Program-made: the position numbers and the translations under genes
Shown here: positions 9,130-15,955 of the stretch, in pieces
How the letters are laid out: every line of letters starts with the position of its first letter
Position numbering within the stretch: position 1 is the stretch's first letter
Origin: a virus
Virus record (IMG/VR): IMGVR_UViG_3300046002_000117
Coordinates: 1-23,615 of that record
Direction: 5' to 3' (one strand)
DNA length: 23,615 bases
Notes under the pieces: model-generated
The model's input: only the letters and a program-made list of their open reading frames with translations
Database searches by the model: none
What the model was told of the DNA's origin: nothing

Positions 9130-9576
9130 TTATTCCCTAACGAAAGTTGCGCCAACTGGTTTATAACCCCTGCGCGTGTAATCAATCAATGGACCGTTTG
9201 CCGAAATTGAGGTTAAAACCAAATCCACTTCGCCCATTTTTAACATGGCATTGGCACGTTCATCAAACGCTTTCCAAAGCCGACCACCAACTGTTCCATT
9301 GCGATGTTCGGGTTCAACCCACCATAGCAATTCATTTAATTCTTTTACTTTGGGTGACCAAATGTTAGAACTTTTATAAGCCACGATTGCACCTCTAAGA
9401 TGCGTGTCCACAAAAATAAACCCGCGACCTTGAATGATGCTAAACAATAGTTCTTCAACATAACGGGGGAAATGGTTATGCGATTCACCAAGTTTTTTAA
9501 TTGGGTTCTCATACGCATATGCCTCCACAATTTCTAACAATCTTGGAATGTCGTATCTTGTTGCTTGTCTTATCAT
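9130..9576 (-). CDS. GNAT-family N-acetyltransferase
   Basis: This 148-residue protein has the GNAT fold order. It opens with I-R-Q-A-T-R-Y-D-I-P-R-L-L (strand 1, helix 1) and has F-I-F-V-D and G-A-I-V-A-Y strands at about 52-68. Motif A follows (L-L-W-W-V-E-P-E-H-R-N-G-T-V-G-G-R-L-W), whose R-N-G-x-x-G-G loop would bind acetyl-CoA pyrophosphate. It ends with I-D-Y-T-R-R-G-Y-K, the usual GNAT strand 6-7 ending. GNAT enzymes move acetyl groups to amines of small molecules, proteins or tRNA; the substrate here is unknown. It fits between two tip genes with gaps of 2 nt on each side, so it is co-transcribed with them. Its Shine-Dalgarno is weak and translation may depend on the upstream stop at 9579. 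In lambda this position holds the K and I genes, which I do not see. Confidence 0.88.
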   Translation of the reverse strand: MIRQATRYDIPRLLEIVEAYAYENPIKKLGESHNHFPRYVEELLFSIIQGRGFIFVDTHLRGAIVAYKSSNIWSPKVKELNELLWWVEPEHRNGTVGGRLWKAFDERANAMLKMGEVDLVLTSISANGPLIDYTRRGYKPVGATFVRE

Positions 9577-9578
9577 TT

Positions 9579-10241
9579 TTAATCGCCGCCATTACCACCG
9601 CCATCACCACCGCCATCCATTGTTACAGTAGTTTCGCTTGCTTGTGTTTGTGTTTTGGGAGGCGAACCAAAATCAAAGAACGTATTGGATATTTCAGATA
9701 CCCTGTCCATTGATGTTTCGCTTGTGCCGTAAATAAATTGCCAATTGCTTTTATTTGTTTTTACGCCTGACAATCTGTTTTCTAAAACACGGCGCATGGA
9801 CGAACATGAAATTGAACATGTTGCCACGCGTGTACGCATTTCCGTATTGAAATCTTCGGTAATGGAAACGCTGTTAATAATGCCTTGATAGCGTTTAAAA
9901 AACTGCGTTGTTGGCGTTGTGATAATTTGGTTGTTGGAATCAAAGAAACCACGCCACACTTCCACCAATGAGCCTTTAATGTCGTTTGACAAAATAAGCG
10001 CAATGTTTGTAGATGAAATGCCTGTTAACGCAATGGTCATGTCATCAGACGTTGCCTTAATATCGCGCTGTACGTCACCAACATTAAGCAAAGCACCAAG
10101 ATTTGTAAACGTAATTCCACCCACTGTAATGGGTGCGGCGGCATTGCAAAACGTGTAAATCGTTCCGGCTGTTCCAACAGTCAATTTTACAAATTCTGCA
10201 TGATTGATTTGTGAGCCTGTTACGGCGTTTATGGTTGTCAT
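9579..10241 (-). CDS. Tail tip protein, lambda gpL/DUF2163-like
   Basis: The 220-residue protein begins with a beta-rich region containing F-V-K-L-T-V-G, then I-T-V-G-G-I-T-F-T-N-L-G-A-L-L. A central segment reads M-T-I-A-L-T-G-I and V-E-V-W-R-G-F-F-D, and later there is C-S-I-S-C-S-S-M-R-R-V-L-E-N-R-L-S-G. This is the layout of baseplate-hub or tip proteins of the lambda gpL or gene-transfer-agent hub type, where cysteines sometimes bind metal or an Fe-S cluster. Two Cys here (about 144 and 148) could play that part, but a full set is not visible. The last 12 residues are a Gly/Asp run encoded by a short tandem repeat. The ATG overlaps the previous stop as ATGA. Position after the tape measure and Dit-like genes supports a tip role. 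Confidence 0.65.
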   Translation of the reverse strand: MTTINAVTGSQINHAEFVKLTVGTAGTIYTFCNAAAPITVGGITFTNLGALLNVGDVQRDIKATSDDMTIALTGISSTNIALILSNDIKGSLVEVWRGFFDSNNQIITTPTTQFFKRYQGIINSVSITEDFNTEMRTRVATCSISCSSMRRVLENRLSGVKTNKSNWQFIYGTSETSMDRVSEISNTFFDFGSPPKTQTQASETTVTMDGGGDGGGNGGD

Positions 10242-10834
10242 GTTATGTACTCACGGAAAACAAATGGCGCATCCCATTGAACAAACGCACCATCCGTCAT
10301 TGGGTTAAGTGTATATGTTGGGCATGATTCAGCAACAACTGTAAACGTGCAAGCATTGCCAATGTAAACAGTTGTTCCTGATGCGGGTGTACCAATCAAG
10401 GGACGATTAATGCTTACGGATGAACCCGCACTGTCAGCAGTTACTTTGTACGTGTAACCACTAACCATAATGAAATCACCCGCCTTGAATGTTCCATTGG
10501 ACGTTAACGCAAGTGTTTGTGTGTTAGCAACAGGCGCACCATTTAAAGTAGCCGCCGTAGCCGTACCGCGCATTTCGGTAAACCAAGATAAATTGGAACT
10601 ATTGAACGTAATAGTTTCGGGCAATTGCCTGTCCAAATTGTCAATGCTTTGGATAACGTCACGAACTTGTGGGTAATACAAATACGCATGTGGTTGGATT
10701 GTGAACACCCAAGGCACTGCGGTCAGGTATTGCGCAACTGTAATAAATCCAGAACGCGCCACTTGTTGTCCAACAGTACGGCGATTATTCACCGTCATGG
10801 ATTGCTGTATTTCAAAGATGGTTTGGAAACTCAT
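10238..10834 (-). CDS. Distal tail (Dit)-like/minor tail protein
   Basis: This 198-residue protein follows the tape measure directly, with an ATGA overlap and GAGGT before the start. The first 60 residues are mixed helical. From about 110 to 165 there is a beta domain with K-A-G-D-F-I-M-V-S-G-Y-T-Y-K-V-T-A and I-N-R-P-L. The C-terminus (P-T-Y-T-L-N-P ... W-D-A-P-F-V-F-R-E-Y-I) resembles the ending of distal tail or lambda gpM-like proteins, which close the tube and seat the hub. Gene order (tape measure, this gene, gpL-like gene) fits that assignment. Sequence similarity alone is weak, and minor tail protein is the safe name. Confidence 0.6.
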   Translation of the reverse strand: MSFQTIFEIQQSMTVNNRRTVGQQVARSGFITVAQYLTAVPWVFTIQPHAYLYYPQVRDVIQSIDNLDRQLPETITFNSSNLSWFTEMRGTATAATLNGAPVANTQTLALTSNGTFKAGDFIMVSGYTYKVTADSAGSSVSINRPLIGTPASGTTVYIGNACTFTVVAESCPTYTLNPMTDGAFVQWDAPFVFREYIT

Positions 10835-12840
10835 GCTCGACCTCGATTCACTGCCAATGATTTACCGGCGTATTGATTTGCCGCCCAAACCGCATTAGGG
10901 CTTCCAAGCAATCTTTCTTCAAACGACTTGGTGTCAATAGCATTAATGTAATTGTTTGTTACGTTGGTTGTGCCGCCCATTCCAGATAATGCATGGTTTG
11001 GAATAATGCTTCCCGCTGTACGTGGCACAAACAATTCAGGACCACGTTCACCAACAATGCTTGGTTGTCCAACGGCAGGTGAACCACCATCCGCGTAACC
11101 CGGAACGCCTGTCATTGCGGCTGGCTGATACGGGTTTGCACGCATGCCAAACATTGAACCAAACATGGCACTTAAAAAATTAGATGCCGCCGCTTTCATT
11201 TGAATAGCAATCATGTCTTGAATGATGCTTTTGGCAAGGTCTTTAAAACCAATCTTGCCTGTTCTAACAAAGCGGTCAATTGCTGATTCCATGTTGCCCA
11301 TTAATGAATCAAATGCTTTTGCACCTTGTTCTAATTCGGTTGGCATGTCGCGTATGAAACGCATTGCACTTTTTGCAAAGCCTTCTTCGTATGAACCTTG
11401 GCGAGTTTGCAATGTTAATTGGTAACGCTGATGCGCAATTGCCAATGCTTTGTTTGCCAATTCAACTTCACGCGCTTCGGCTTCGGCTCGGGCTGTTGCA
11501 GTTAAATCCCTGCGGTTATCCAATTCTTCTAAATTAGCCGCCAATTGCTGTCGAATTTGCAAACGTTCCCGTTCCAATGTGAAATCTTCTTGGCGCATGC
11601 CTGTTGCTTTCATTTCCAACAACATCATTTCTTTTTCGTTATCAAGCGCAATGCCCATTAAACGTTGACGTTCAGCAACAGCGGCGTTTCCTTTTTCATA
11701 ACTTGCAAAGAATTCAGCACGCGCTTTGGCATCTTCTTCAGCCGCTTTTTGAGCATTTGCCGCGCCTTGTGCGTAAATCTGCATTTGACGTTTTCTAGCC
11801 GCTTCTGCTTCTTTGGATTCAGCAACGGCTCGACCACCGCCAGTTTCCGATTTGGATTTTAAATAATCTGTACGGCGTGGGTCATTGGGATTACGCCCAA
11901 CTGTTTCACCCATTACCTGAGCGTAGAAAAAATCTAATTTATCCCTTCGGATTTTTGCTTCCAACGCACTACGGGACATAAGCCCTGTGGTTTCGGCTTC
12001 CGTTCCCGGAATTAATGATTTAAAAATTGATATTGTTGTTTGGAATTGTGCAACGATGCCTTCAATAACAAATGCAACGTTTGCCGCCGCAACAGCAACG
12101 GATTGGAATACAGTTTTAAATACTTGACCTAATATGTTTGTTTCGCCAGCAAGTTCTTTAATGTAATCAATGCTTAGTTTTAAAACAGGACCCAGTTGCG
12201 TAGCCAATGTAAGCATTACATCGCGGGATGTTTTTGCCAATAAATCATAAGTTTCTGCCGCGTCTTTAATTGCTTTTTCTTGTTCGGCAATTAATGGGTT
12301 GGTTGTAGAAACTTTGTCAGCAAACCCAACCATGTCCACGCCTTTTGCGGCTTTGGAAAATATTTCCATTGCCTTGGCGTTACGTGTAATTGGGTCTTCA
12401 ATTTTTGCTAAATTAGCAATCAGTTTATTAAGCAATTCCTCTTGGGACAATTTGCCTAAATCTTTTAAACTAACGCCCAAAGCAATGGCAGTTTTTTGTG
12501 CCTTGTCTGAACCACCAGCGGCTTCGTCAATAAACTTGGTAAACGCAGACAGCATTTTGCCGGCGTTATCTGCTTGACCACCTGAAGCGGCAAGCGCATT
12601 GGACAATTGCAATACTGTACCAATGGCAACTTCGTTGGCATCAGCAACGTCTGCCAGTTCGTCAGCATATTTAATGGCGGCGGCACTGGCGGCAACCAAA
12701 GCCGTAGCACCAATTTTTCCAAATTTTTCTGCTGATTGGCTAAATTGTTCTAGTTTTTTGCCAGCGGCATCTAAACCTCGGCTGAATTCCGCAGAATCTA
12801 AGCCTAGAACAACGCCAAGGCGGGCAATCATATTAGCCAT
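10831..12840 (-). CDS. Tail length tape measure protein
   Basis: The 669-residue protein is largely alpha-helical. It has an Ala-rich N-terminal part (L-D-A-A-G-K-K-L-E-Q-F then S-A-E-K-F-G-K-I-G), a hydrophobic segment near 240-265 and a charged coiled-coil region (about 340-480). The lambda-type C-terminal block follows (F-V-R-T-G-K-I-G-F-K-D-L-A-K-S-I-I), then G-Y-A-D-G-G from residue 581 and G-E-R-G-P-E-L-F-V-P. Tape measure proteins set tail length and are ejected with the DNA. By the usual 0.15 nm per residue, the tail would be about 100 nm. The ATG at 12840 has GAGGT 5 nt upstream and overlaps the chaperone T stop by 8 bases. It comes directly after the tail chaperones, as in most siphoviruses. 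Confidence 0.93.
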   Translation of the reverse strand: MANMIARLGVVLGLDSAEFSRGLDAAGKKLEQFSQSAEKFGKIGATALVAASAAAIKYADELADVADANEVAIGTVLQLSNALAASGGQADNAGKMLSAFTKFIDEAAGGSDKAQKTAIALGVSLKDLGKLSQEELLNKLIANLAKIEDPITRNAKAMEIFSKAAKGVDMVGFADKVSTTNPLIAEQEKAIKDAAETYDLLAKTSRDVMLTLATQLGPVLKLSIDYIKELAGETNILGQVFKTVFQSVAVAAANVAFVIEGIVAQFQTTISIFKSLIPGTEAETTGLMSRSALEAKIRRDKLDFFYAQVMGETVGRNPNDPRRTDYLKSKSETGGGRAVAESKEAEAARKRQMQIYAQGAANAQKAAEEDAKARAEFFASYEKGNAAVAERQRLMGIALDNEKEMMLLEMKATGMRQEDFTLERERLQIRQQLAANLEELDNRRDLTATARAEAEAREVELANKALAIAHQRYQLTLQTRQGSYEEGFAKSAMRFIRDMPTELEQGAKAFDSLMGNMESAIDRFVRTGKIGFKDLAKSIIQDMIAIQMKAAASNFLSAMFGSMFGMRANPYQPAAMTGVPGYADGGSPAVGQPSIVGERGPELFVPRTAGSIIPNHALSGMGGTTNVTNNYINAIDTKSFEERLLGSPNAVWAANQYAGKSLAVNRGRA

Positions 12841-13186
12841 GTTTTACCTCAAACAATTTTTTATCAAACCCCTGCGCCTGTGTCATAAACATTAAAAGGC
12901 TATCGTTTACAGCCGTTTGTTTATCACTGTCAGGCAATGGTGGATAGATGTAATCATACGCATTACCTAGAACATTGGCTAGTTTATACGGAGGTGCGTT
13001 TGATGGTCGCATATAGTTAAACACGCCGTTTGTCAGCGTTGCTAATTGCGTCAACAGTCCGTAATTCCCAACCAGTCCATCGGCATACATCGTTTGGATG
13101 TTTGCCATGGTTACATCATCAATGTCTTGTATTGTTTCTAAAGTATGCCCGTTGAAAATCATTGCCGCTTGACATTGGCTTTTCAA
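12833..13186 (-). CDS. Tail chaperone T segment, made as G-T fusion by -1 frameshift
   Basis: This frame has no good start of its own. Its first possible start is a TTG at 13186 without a Shine-Dalgarno, and the first ATG lies inside the downstream stem. It is open back to a stop at about 13215, so it is reachable by a -1 slip on GGGAAAC at 13204-13198 in the G gene. The fusion would then be 12833-13677, about 281 residues, reading through G residue 160 into L-I-R-S-L-K-S-Q. In lambda the G and G-T products coat the tape measure and recruit tube subunits; G:GT stoichiometry is set by frameshifting. The T segment here (about 117 residues, N-A-P-P-Y-K-L in the middle) is not conserved enough to identify by itself. 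Position before the tape measure supports the role strongly. Confidence 0.8.
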   Translation of the reverse strand: MKSQCQAAMIFNGHTLETIQDIDDVTMANIQTMYADGLVGNYGLLTQLATLTNGVFNYMRPSNAPPYKLANVLGNAYDYIYPPLPDSDKQTAVNDSLLMFMTQAQGFDKKLFEVKHG

Positions 13187-13204
13187 CGAGCGTATTAGTT
13201 TCCC
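13150..13204 (-). promoter_or_regulatory. Predicted -1 ribosomal frameshift cassette
   Basis: On the minus strand the last G codons are CGG GGA AAC TAA. The heptamer G-GGA-AAC (13204-13198) is a perfect X-XXY-YYZ slippery site in the correct phase, close to the lambda site GGGAAAG. The zero-frame stop follows immediately. Nine bases further on starts a perfect 9-bp inverted repeat, CGTTGAAAA (13188-13180) and TTTTCAACG (13158-13150), with a 21-nt loop; GCC/GGC inside the loop could extend the stem. An AGGA about 6 nt upstream of the heptamer could act as an internal stimulatory Shine-Dalgarno. After slippage the T frame runs to the stop at 12833. All these elements are seen directly; efficiency cannot be judged. 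Confidence 0.85.
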
Positions 13205-13677
13205 CGCGCTTCCTTATATGTGGGGCTAATAACTTCCGCAATCTTTTCTACAATTTGCATTTGCACAGGCAACGGGAATTCTTCCTCGATATCGGCATAC
13301 GTCAAATTTTCTAGGCTTGCACCTTCCAATTCAGGAACAAGCAATTTGAAAAATTCAGTAATACGCGCTTCCGTAATGGCTTTGTTCTTAGCCGCGTCAC
13401 GCATGGAACGTCCGTCAACAATTACATCGTTATCCGTAAATTTAAATTCTTCAGTTTGCGTTGTTTCAAATTGACGCAATGAAGAAGTAATTTCTACGTA
13501 GATTTTTTGCACAGTATCGTCATCAGGTTCAGCAACTTTTTTATAAATTTCATCTGATTCTGAAACCAATGGAATACGGACTTTAAATGTATGACCGCCA
13601 AGTTCAAATGAACGGGTCAATAAATTCTTTTTATTGGCTTGGTATTTTTCACCAAACGCATTTGCGAACTTTGTCAT
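13195..13677 (-). CDS. Tail assembly chaperone G
   Basis: This 160-residue protein has a beta N-terminus (S-F-E-L-G-G-H-T-F-K-V-R-I-P-L) followed by acidic helices. It contains I-T-E-F-F-K-L-L-V-P-E-L-E-G and D-I-E-E-E-F-P-L-P-V. Small acidic proteins of this layout are the tail assembly chaperones (TAC, lambda gpG type) that bind the tape measure before tube assembly and are not part of the virion. It ends at a TAA directly behind a slippery heptamer. The start overlaps the previous stop (ATGA at 13677-13674). Recognition rests mainly on position, size and the frameshift cassette. Confidence 0.82.
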   Translation of the reverse strand: MTKFANAFGEKYQANKKNLLTRSFELGGHTFKVRIPLVSESDEIYKKVAEPDDDTVQKIYVEITSSLRQFETTQTEEFKFTDNDVIVDGRSMRDAAKNKAITEARITEFFKLLVPELEGASLENLTYADIEEEFPLPVQMQIVEKIAEVISPTYKEARGN

Positions 13678-14231
13678 TTCTGTTTTGCCTTGTATTGAAG
13701 TAACCGCCTACCGATAATTTCGCCAAGCCTTTTTGCGGTTTGTGGGGCTTGGCTTTCCATTGCTGGACGCAAGAATGGATGTGCCGCGTTATGGGCAGAA
13801 CCAAATTCTTGCGCTATTGCTCTTGCGTCATATGGGAAATCAATTGAATATGCAAATTCTTTAAATTTTGCTCGATATTCTTTTTTATCAGAACGATACA
13901 AAGATTCATTTTCTGCAAAAAATTGATTTTTAAGTTTCTTTGGAAACGCTTTTGTCGTTACAGCCGCAATGACTGTATCCGTTTCGTGGATGTATTTTGA
14001 ACGTTTGTCTTTTCTTGTTGGACGTCTAGCCTCAACAATCAGTGTTCTTGACAATGCACCAGTATCAACAGGCGCGGTTGATTTTGCCGTGGTAAGAACA
14101 GGCTTCATTGCCTCGCGTACAGCGGGAACTAATATTTTGCTTCGGGCTTTTTTATCACCAATTTCACCAGCAAGTTCATCAAATGCGGCAAGCACCTCTT
14201 TCAAACCTTCAACTTTGAAAGATACTTGCAT
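13674..14231 (-). CDS. HK97-gp10-like neck/tail completion protein, displaced
   Basis: The 185-residue protein carries the gp10-family hallmarks: V-K-A-E-like N-terminal helix (G-L-K-E-V-L-A-A-F-D-E-L), A-P-V-D-T-G-A-L-S-R-T-L at about 54-65, and G-S-A-H-N-A-A-H-P-F-L-R-P-A near 148-161. HK97 gp10 and its relatives join the tail to the head-closure complex. It is longer than usual because of a Lys-rich insert (about 80-135). Normally this gene lies between head closure and tail terminator; here it follows the tube gene and two small ORFs. The ATG overlaps nothing upstream but is 3 nt after the 74-residue ORF stop. Family membership is clear, exact function in this phage less so. Confidence 0.8.
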   Translation of the reverse strand: MQVSFKVEGLKEVLAAFDELAGEIGDKKARSKILVPAVREAMKPVLTTAKSTAPVDTGALSRTLIVEARRPTRKDKRSKYIHETDTVIAAVTTKAFPKKLKNQFFAENESLYRSDKKEYRAKFKEFAYSIDFPYDARAIAQEFGSAHNAAHPFLRPAMESQAPQTAKRLGEIIGRRLLQYKAKQK

Positions 14232-14234
14232 GGT

Positions 14235-14459
14235 TTAACCCGCCTTGATAATTTTATGAAAAATTAGGTGATTAACTTGCAACGCGTAATCAACGACTTC
14301 TTCGGGCGTTAATTTGTCGGCATGATTCTGAGCAATCTGATGCGCAAGCGTAACCGCAGTCATACGTTGCTGAGAAAAGCCAAACCAGTCTTTGCGTTCA
14401 CTGGCTTGGCTTACTAGGAAACCCAACAAATCGTTTGTGTCTTTTATTGTCGTTGTCAT
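14235..14459 (-). CDS. Small hypothetical helical protein (74 aa)
   Basis: I do not recognise this protein. It is predicted mostly helical, with no membrane segment and no cysteine. It contains K-D-W-F-G-F-S-Q-Q-R near residue 23-32 and a second amphipathic stretch (L-T-P-E-E-V-V-D-Y-A-L-Q-V). It is 2 nt from the preceding small gene and 3 nt from the gp10-like gene, so it belongs to the same operon. The position between tube and chaperones suggests a tail assembly helper, which is inference only. Confidence 0.65.
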   Translation of the reverse strand: MTTTIKDTNDLLGFLVSQASERKDWFGFSQQRMTAVTLAHQIAQNHADKLTPEEVVDYALQVNHLIFHKIIKAG

Positions 14460-14461
14460 AT

Positions 14462-14659
14462 TTATTCTTTTGTTTTCTTGGGAGGCACATAAGGGAAATA
14501 TGATGCCAAAAACTGCAATGCAGTTTGTTCTTCAGACCCGTCAGCCGCGCTTGCCAAAGCATCAGCAACTTCTTTGGGGTCTAGGTCCATGCCCCTGACC
14601 GCAAGGTCAAAGGGCAAGTACGTAGTCGTCAATAATGTTACTGCGTCTTTAATCGTCAT
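14462..14659 (-). CDS. Small hypothetical helical protein (65 aa)
   Basis: Function is unknown. The protein is short and acidic in its middle (D-L-D-P-K-E-V-A-D-A-L-A-S-A-A-D) and ends with a Lys-rich tail (V-P-P-K-K-T-K-E). It starts 2 nt after the tail tube stop with no strong Shine-Dalgarno, so it probably depends on coupling. A conserved tight arrangement with the 74-residue gene argues that both are real. Confidence 0.62.
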   Translation of the reverse strand: MTIKDAVTLLTTTYLPFDLAVRGMDLDPKEVADALASAADGSEEQTALQFLASYFPYVPPKKTKE

Positions 14660-14661
14660 GA

Positions 14662-15156
14662 TTAAACGCTGTTTGACCAGCCGTATTGGTTACCACGGGG
14701 GTGAATTGTGAATGTAACCTTGGCTTCAGCACCGGGTGCGGAATCAATTGTCCATTGGCTAACACGACCGTTGAACGCGTAATTCACGATTCCAGTGCCA
14801 TCAGTTGCGCTAATAACAAACGTGCGGTCAATTGTGCCGTTATAAGCGTCACCACGAAGCATCAGCAAAACTGTGTCGCTAGGATTCCAAGCGGCTGTAA
14901 TGCTCATGCTTGTAGGTGCAGATTGAACGGGGATTTTGTCCGATTGACGTGAACCAGCAACGCCAAAAGATGCAACAGCATCGTCCTGACCAAATGCGGG
15001 GATTGCTTCAACAGGAACCAAATTGCCAGAAACTGCCAAAGCAGAAACAGAAGCATAGGTTGACAATGCAGAAGTGGTCAACGGTGTTGGAGTTGTTGTC
15101 GGCTGTGCGTATAGCGTTGCACTAAAGCCGGGCAAAATTTTACTTGGTAAAGCCAT
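14662..15156 (-). CDS. Major tail (tube) protein
   Basis: The 164-residue protein begins M-A-L-P-S-K-I-L-P-G-F and contains S-G-N-L-V-P-V-E-A-I-P-A-F-G, then S-M-S-I-T-A-A-W-N-P-S-D. The end has V-S-Q-W-T-I-D-S-A-P-G and V-T-F-T-I-H-P-R-G. The size, the beta-strand pattern and a P-S/T-S-M-S-I-T strand followed by a helix match siphovirus tube subunits that stack as hexamer rings. The gene has the strongest Shine-Dalgarno in the tail region (AAAGGA, 8 nt before ATG), after a 35-base gap, as expected for an abundant protein. It follows the tail terminator gene. Sequence identity to a named tube family cannot be judged here. Confidence 0.78.
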   Translation of the reverse strand: MALPSKILPGFSATLYAQPTTTPTPLTTSALSTYASVSALAVSGNLVPVEAIPAFGQDDAVASFGVAGSRQSDKIPVQSAPTSMSITAAWNPSDTVLLMLRGDAYNGTIDRTFVISATDGTGIVNYAFNGRVSQWTIDSAPGAEAKVTFTIHPRGNQYGWSNSV

Positions 15157-15191
15157 TTTGAGTTTCCTTTAAAGAGTTGAACAATCGTGTC

Positions 15192-15614
15192 TTATGTTGG
15201 AATATCTATTGTGCAATCAATAAAGATTTGCGCCAACTTATTTTCATTGTCGTAACTGTTATACAGCCACTGGCAATCCGCTTTGGAAATATAAAAACCA
15301 CCATCAGCAGGGTTTCCCAACATACCGCTATAACCGTGTAGCGATTGTAGTATCTGATTGGAAATTGTGAAACCATCTTCTATCTGCTGTGTAAACACGC
15401 TGATTTGAAAAACTGGTCTGTCAATGCCCTTAACCGATTGATACGAACCGGTATAAACGTCTTGGTGCACGTTTCTAAGCATCCACACTAGAAACTTTGG
15501 CTGTGTTGCAAAATTGCGGTTAAACGCCGCATAAACGGGCACAGGCGTGACAATATTAGCCAATTGATATTGGATTGCTTTGCCGTAATTAACAACGTTA
15601 GTTTGTGCTGTCAT
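15192..15614 (-). CDS. Tail terminator/tail completion protein
   Basis: The 140-residue protein has Y-Q-L-A-N-I-V-T-P-V-P-V-Y-A-A-F near the start and D-R-P-V-F-Q-I-S-V-F-T in the middle, then an L-H-G-Y-S-G turn. This is the layout of DUF3168-type tail terminators (short helix, then a mixed sheet with a R-x-x-x-Q-I-S strand). Tail terminators cap the finished tube and join it to the head. The ATG overlaps the stop of the head-closure gene as ATGA at 15614-15611. Position after the connector genes and directly before the tube gene agrees well. Confidence 0.68.
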   Translation of the reverse strand: MTAQTNVVNYGKAIQYQLANIVTPVPVYAAFNRNFATQPKFLVWMLRNVHQDVYTGSYQSVKGIDRPVFQISVFTQQIEDGFTISNQILQSLHGYSGMLGNPADGGFYISKADCQWLYNSYDNENKLAQIFIDCTIDIPT

Positions 15615-15955
15615 ACTGCCACCACGGGGTCGTTACGGACGCACAAGAATTTAACTGTCATGCGGTCATCGGATTCGCGAACGCTGTCAATACGCCAATT
15701 AACGCTTTTCCATTCAATTGAATATAAGTTTTGACTGTCCACAATTGTTCTGGTGTTAGGCGTGTAATTCAACGTAAATTCAACAACGTCAGCATAAACA
15801 CGATATTTTTCTGAAATGCGAACATGATTGGCAACGGAATGAACACGCGCACGCGTATCAAACCATTTTGTTATGGTCGTGGATTGCTCACCAAAGGAAC
15901 TTGCGCCAAAGGTTAATTGGTTTATGCGAATGTTCTCAAAGCGAGCAATTGCCAT
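15611..15955 (-). CDS. Head-closure (head-tail joining) protein
   Basis: The 114-residue protein has I-N-Q-L-T-F-G near its start, then W-F-D-T-R-A-R-V-H-S-V and a strand pattern ending in W-R-I-D-S-V-R-E-S-D-D-R-M-T-V-K-F-L-C-V. Its size and beta-barrel pattern agree with SPP1 gp16/HK97 gp7-type head-closure proteins, which seal the portal-connector channel after packaging. It starts right after the connector stop (TAA-ATG). Assignment is by size, pattern and order. Confidence 0.65.
   Translation of the reverse strand: MAIARFENIRINQLTFGASSFGEQSTTITKWFDTRARVHSVANHVRISEKYRVYADVVEFTLNYTPNTRTIVDSQNLYSIEWKSVNWRIDSVRESDDRMTVKFLCVRNDPVVAV

Noticed and set aside
9130-9576. GNAT gene as a toxin of a GNAT-type toxin-antitoxin pair
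   Set aside because: No neighbouring ribbon-helix-helix antitoxin gene exists; both neighbours are tail tip genes with 2-base gaps.
13159-13186. Independent translation of the T segment from TTG at 13186 or the internal ATG
   Set aside because: No Shine-Dalgarno at proper spacing, the ATG lies in the stem, and a complete frameshift cassette explains the frame better.
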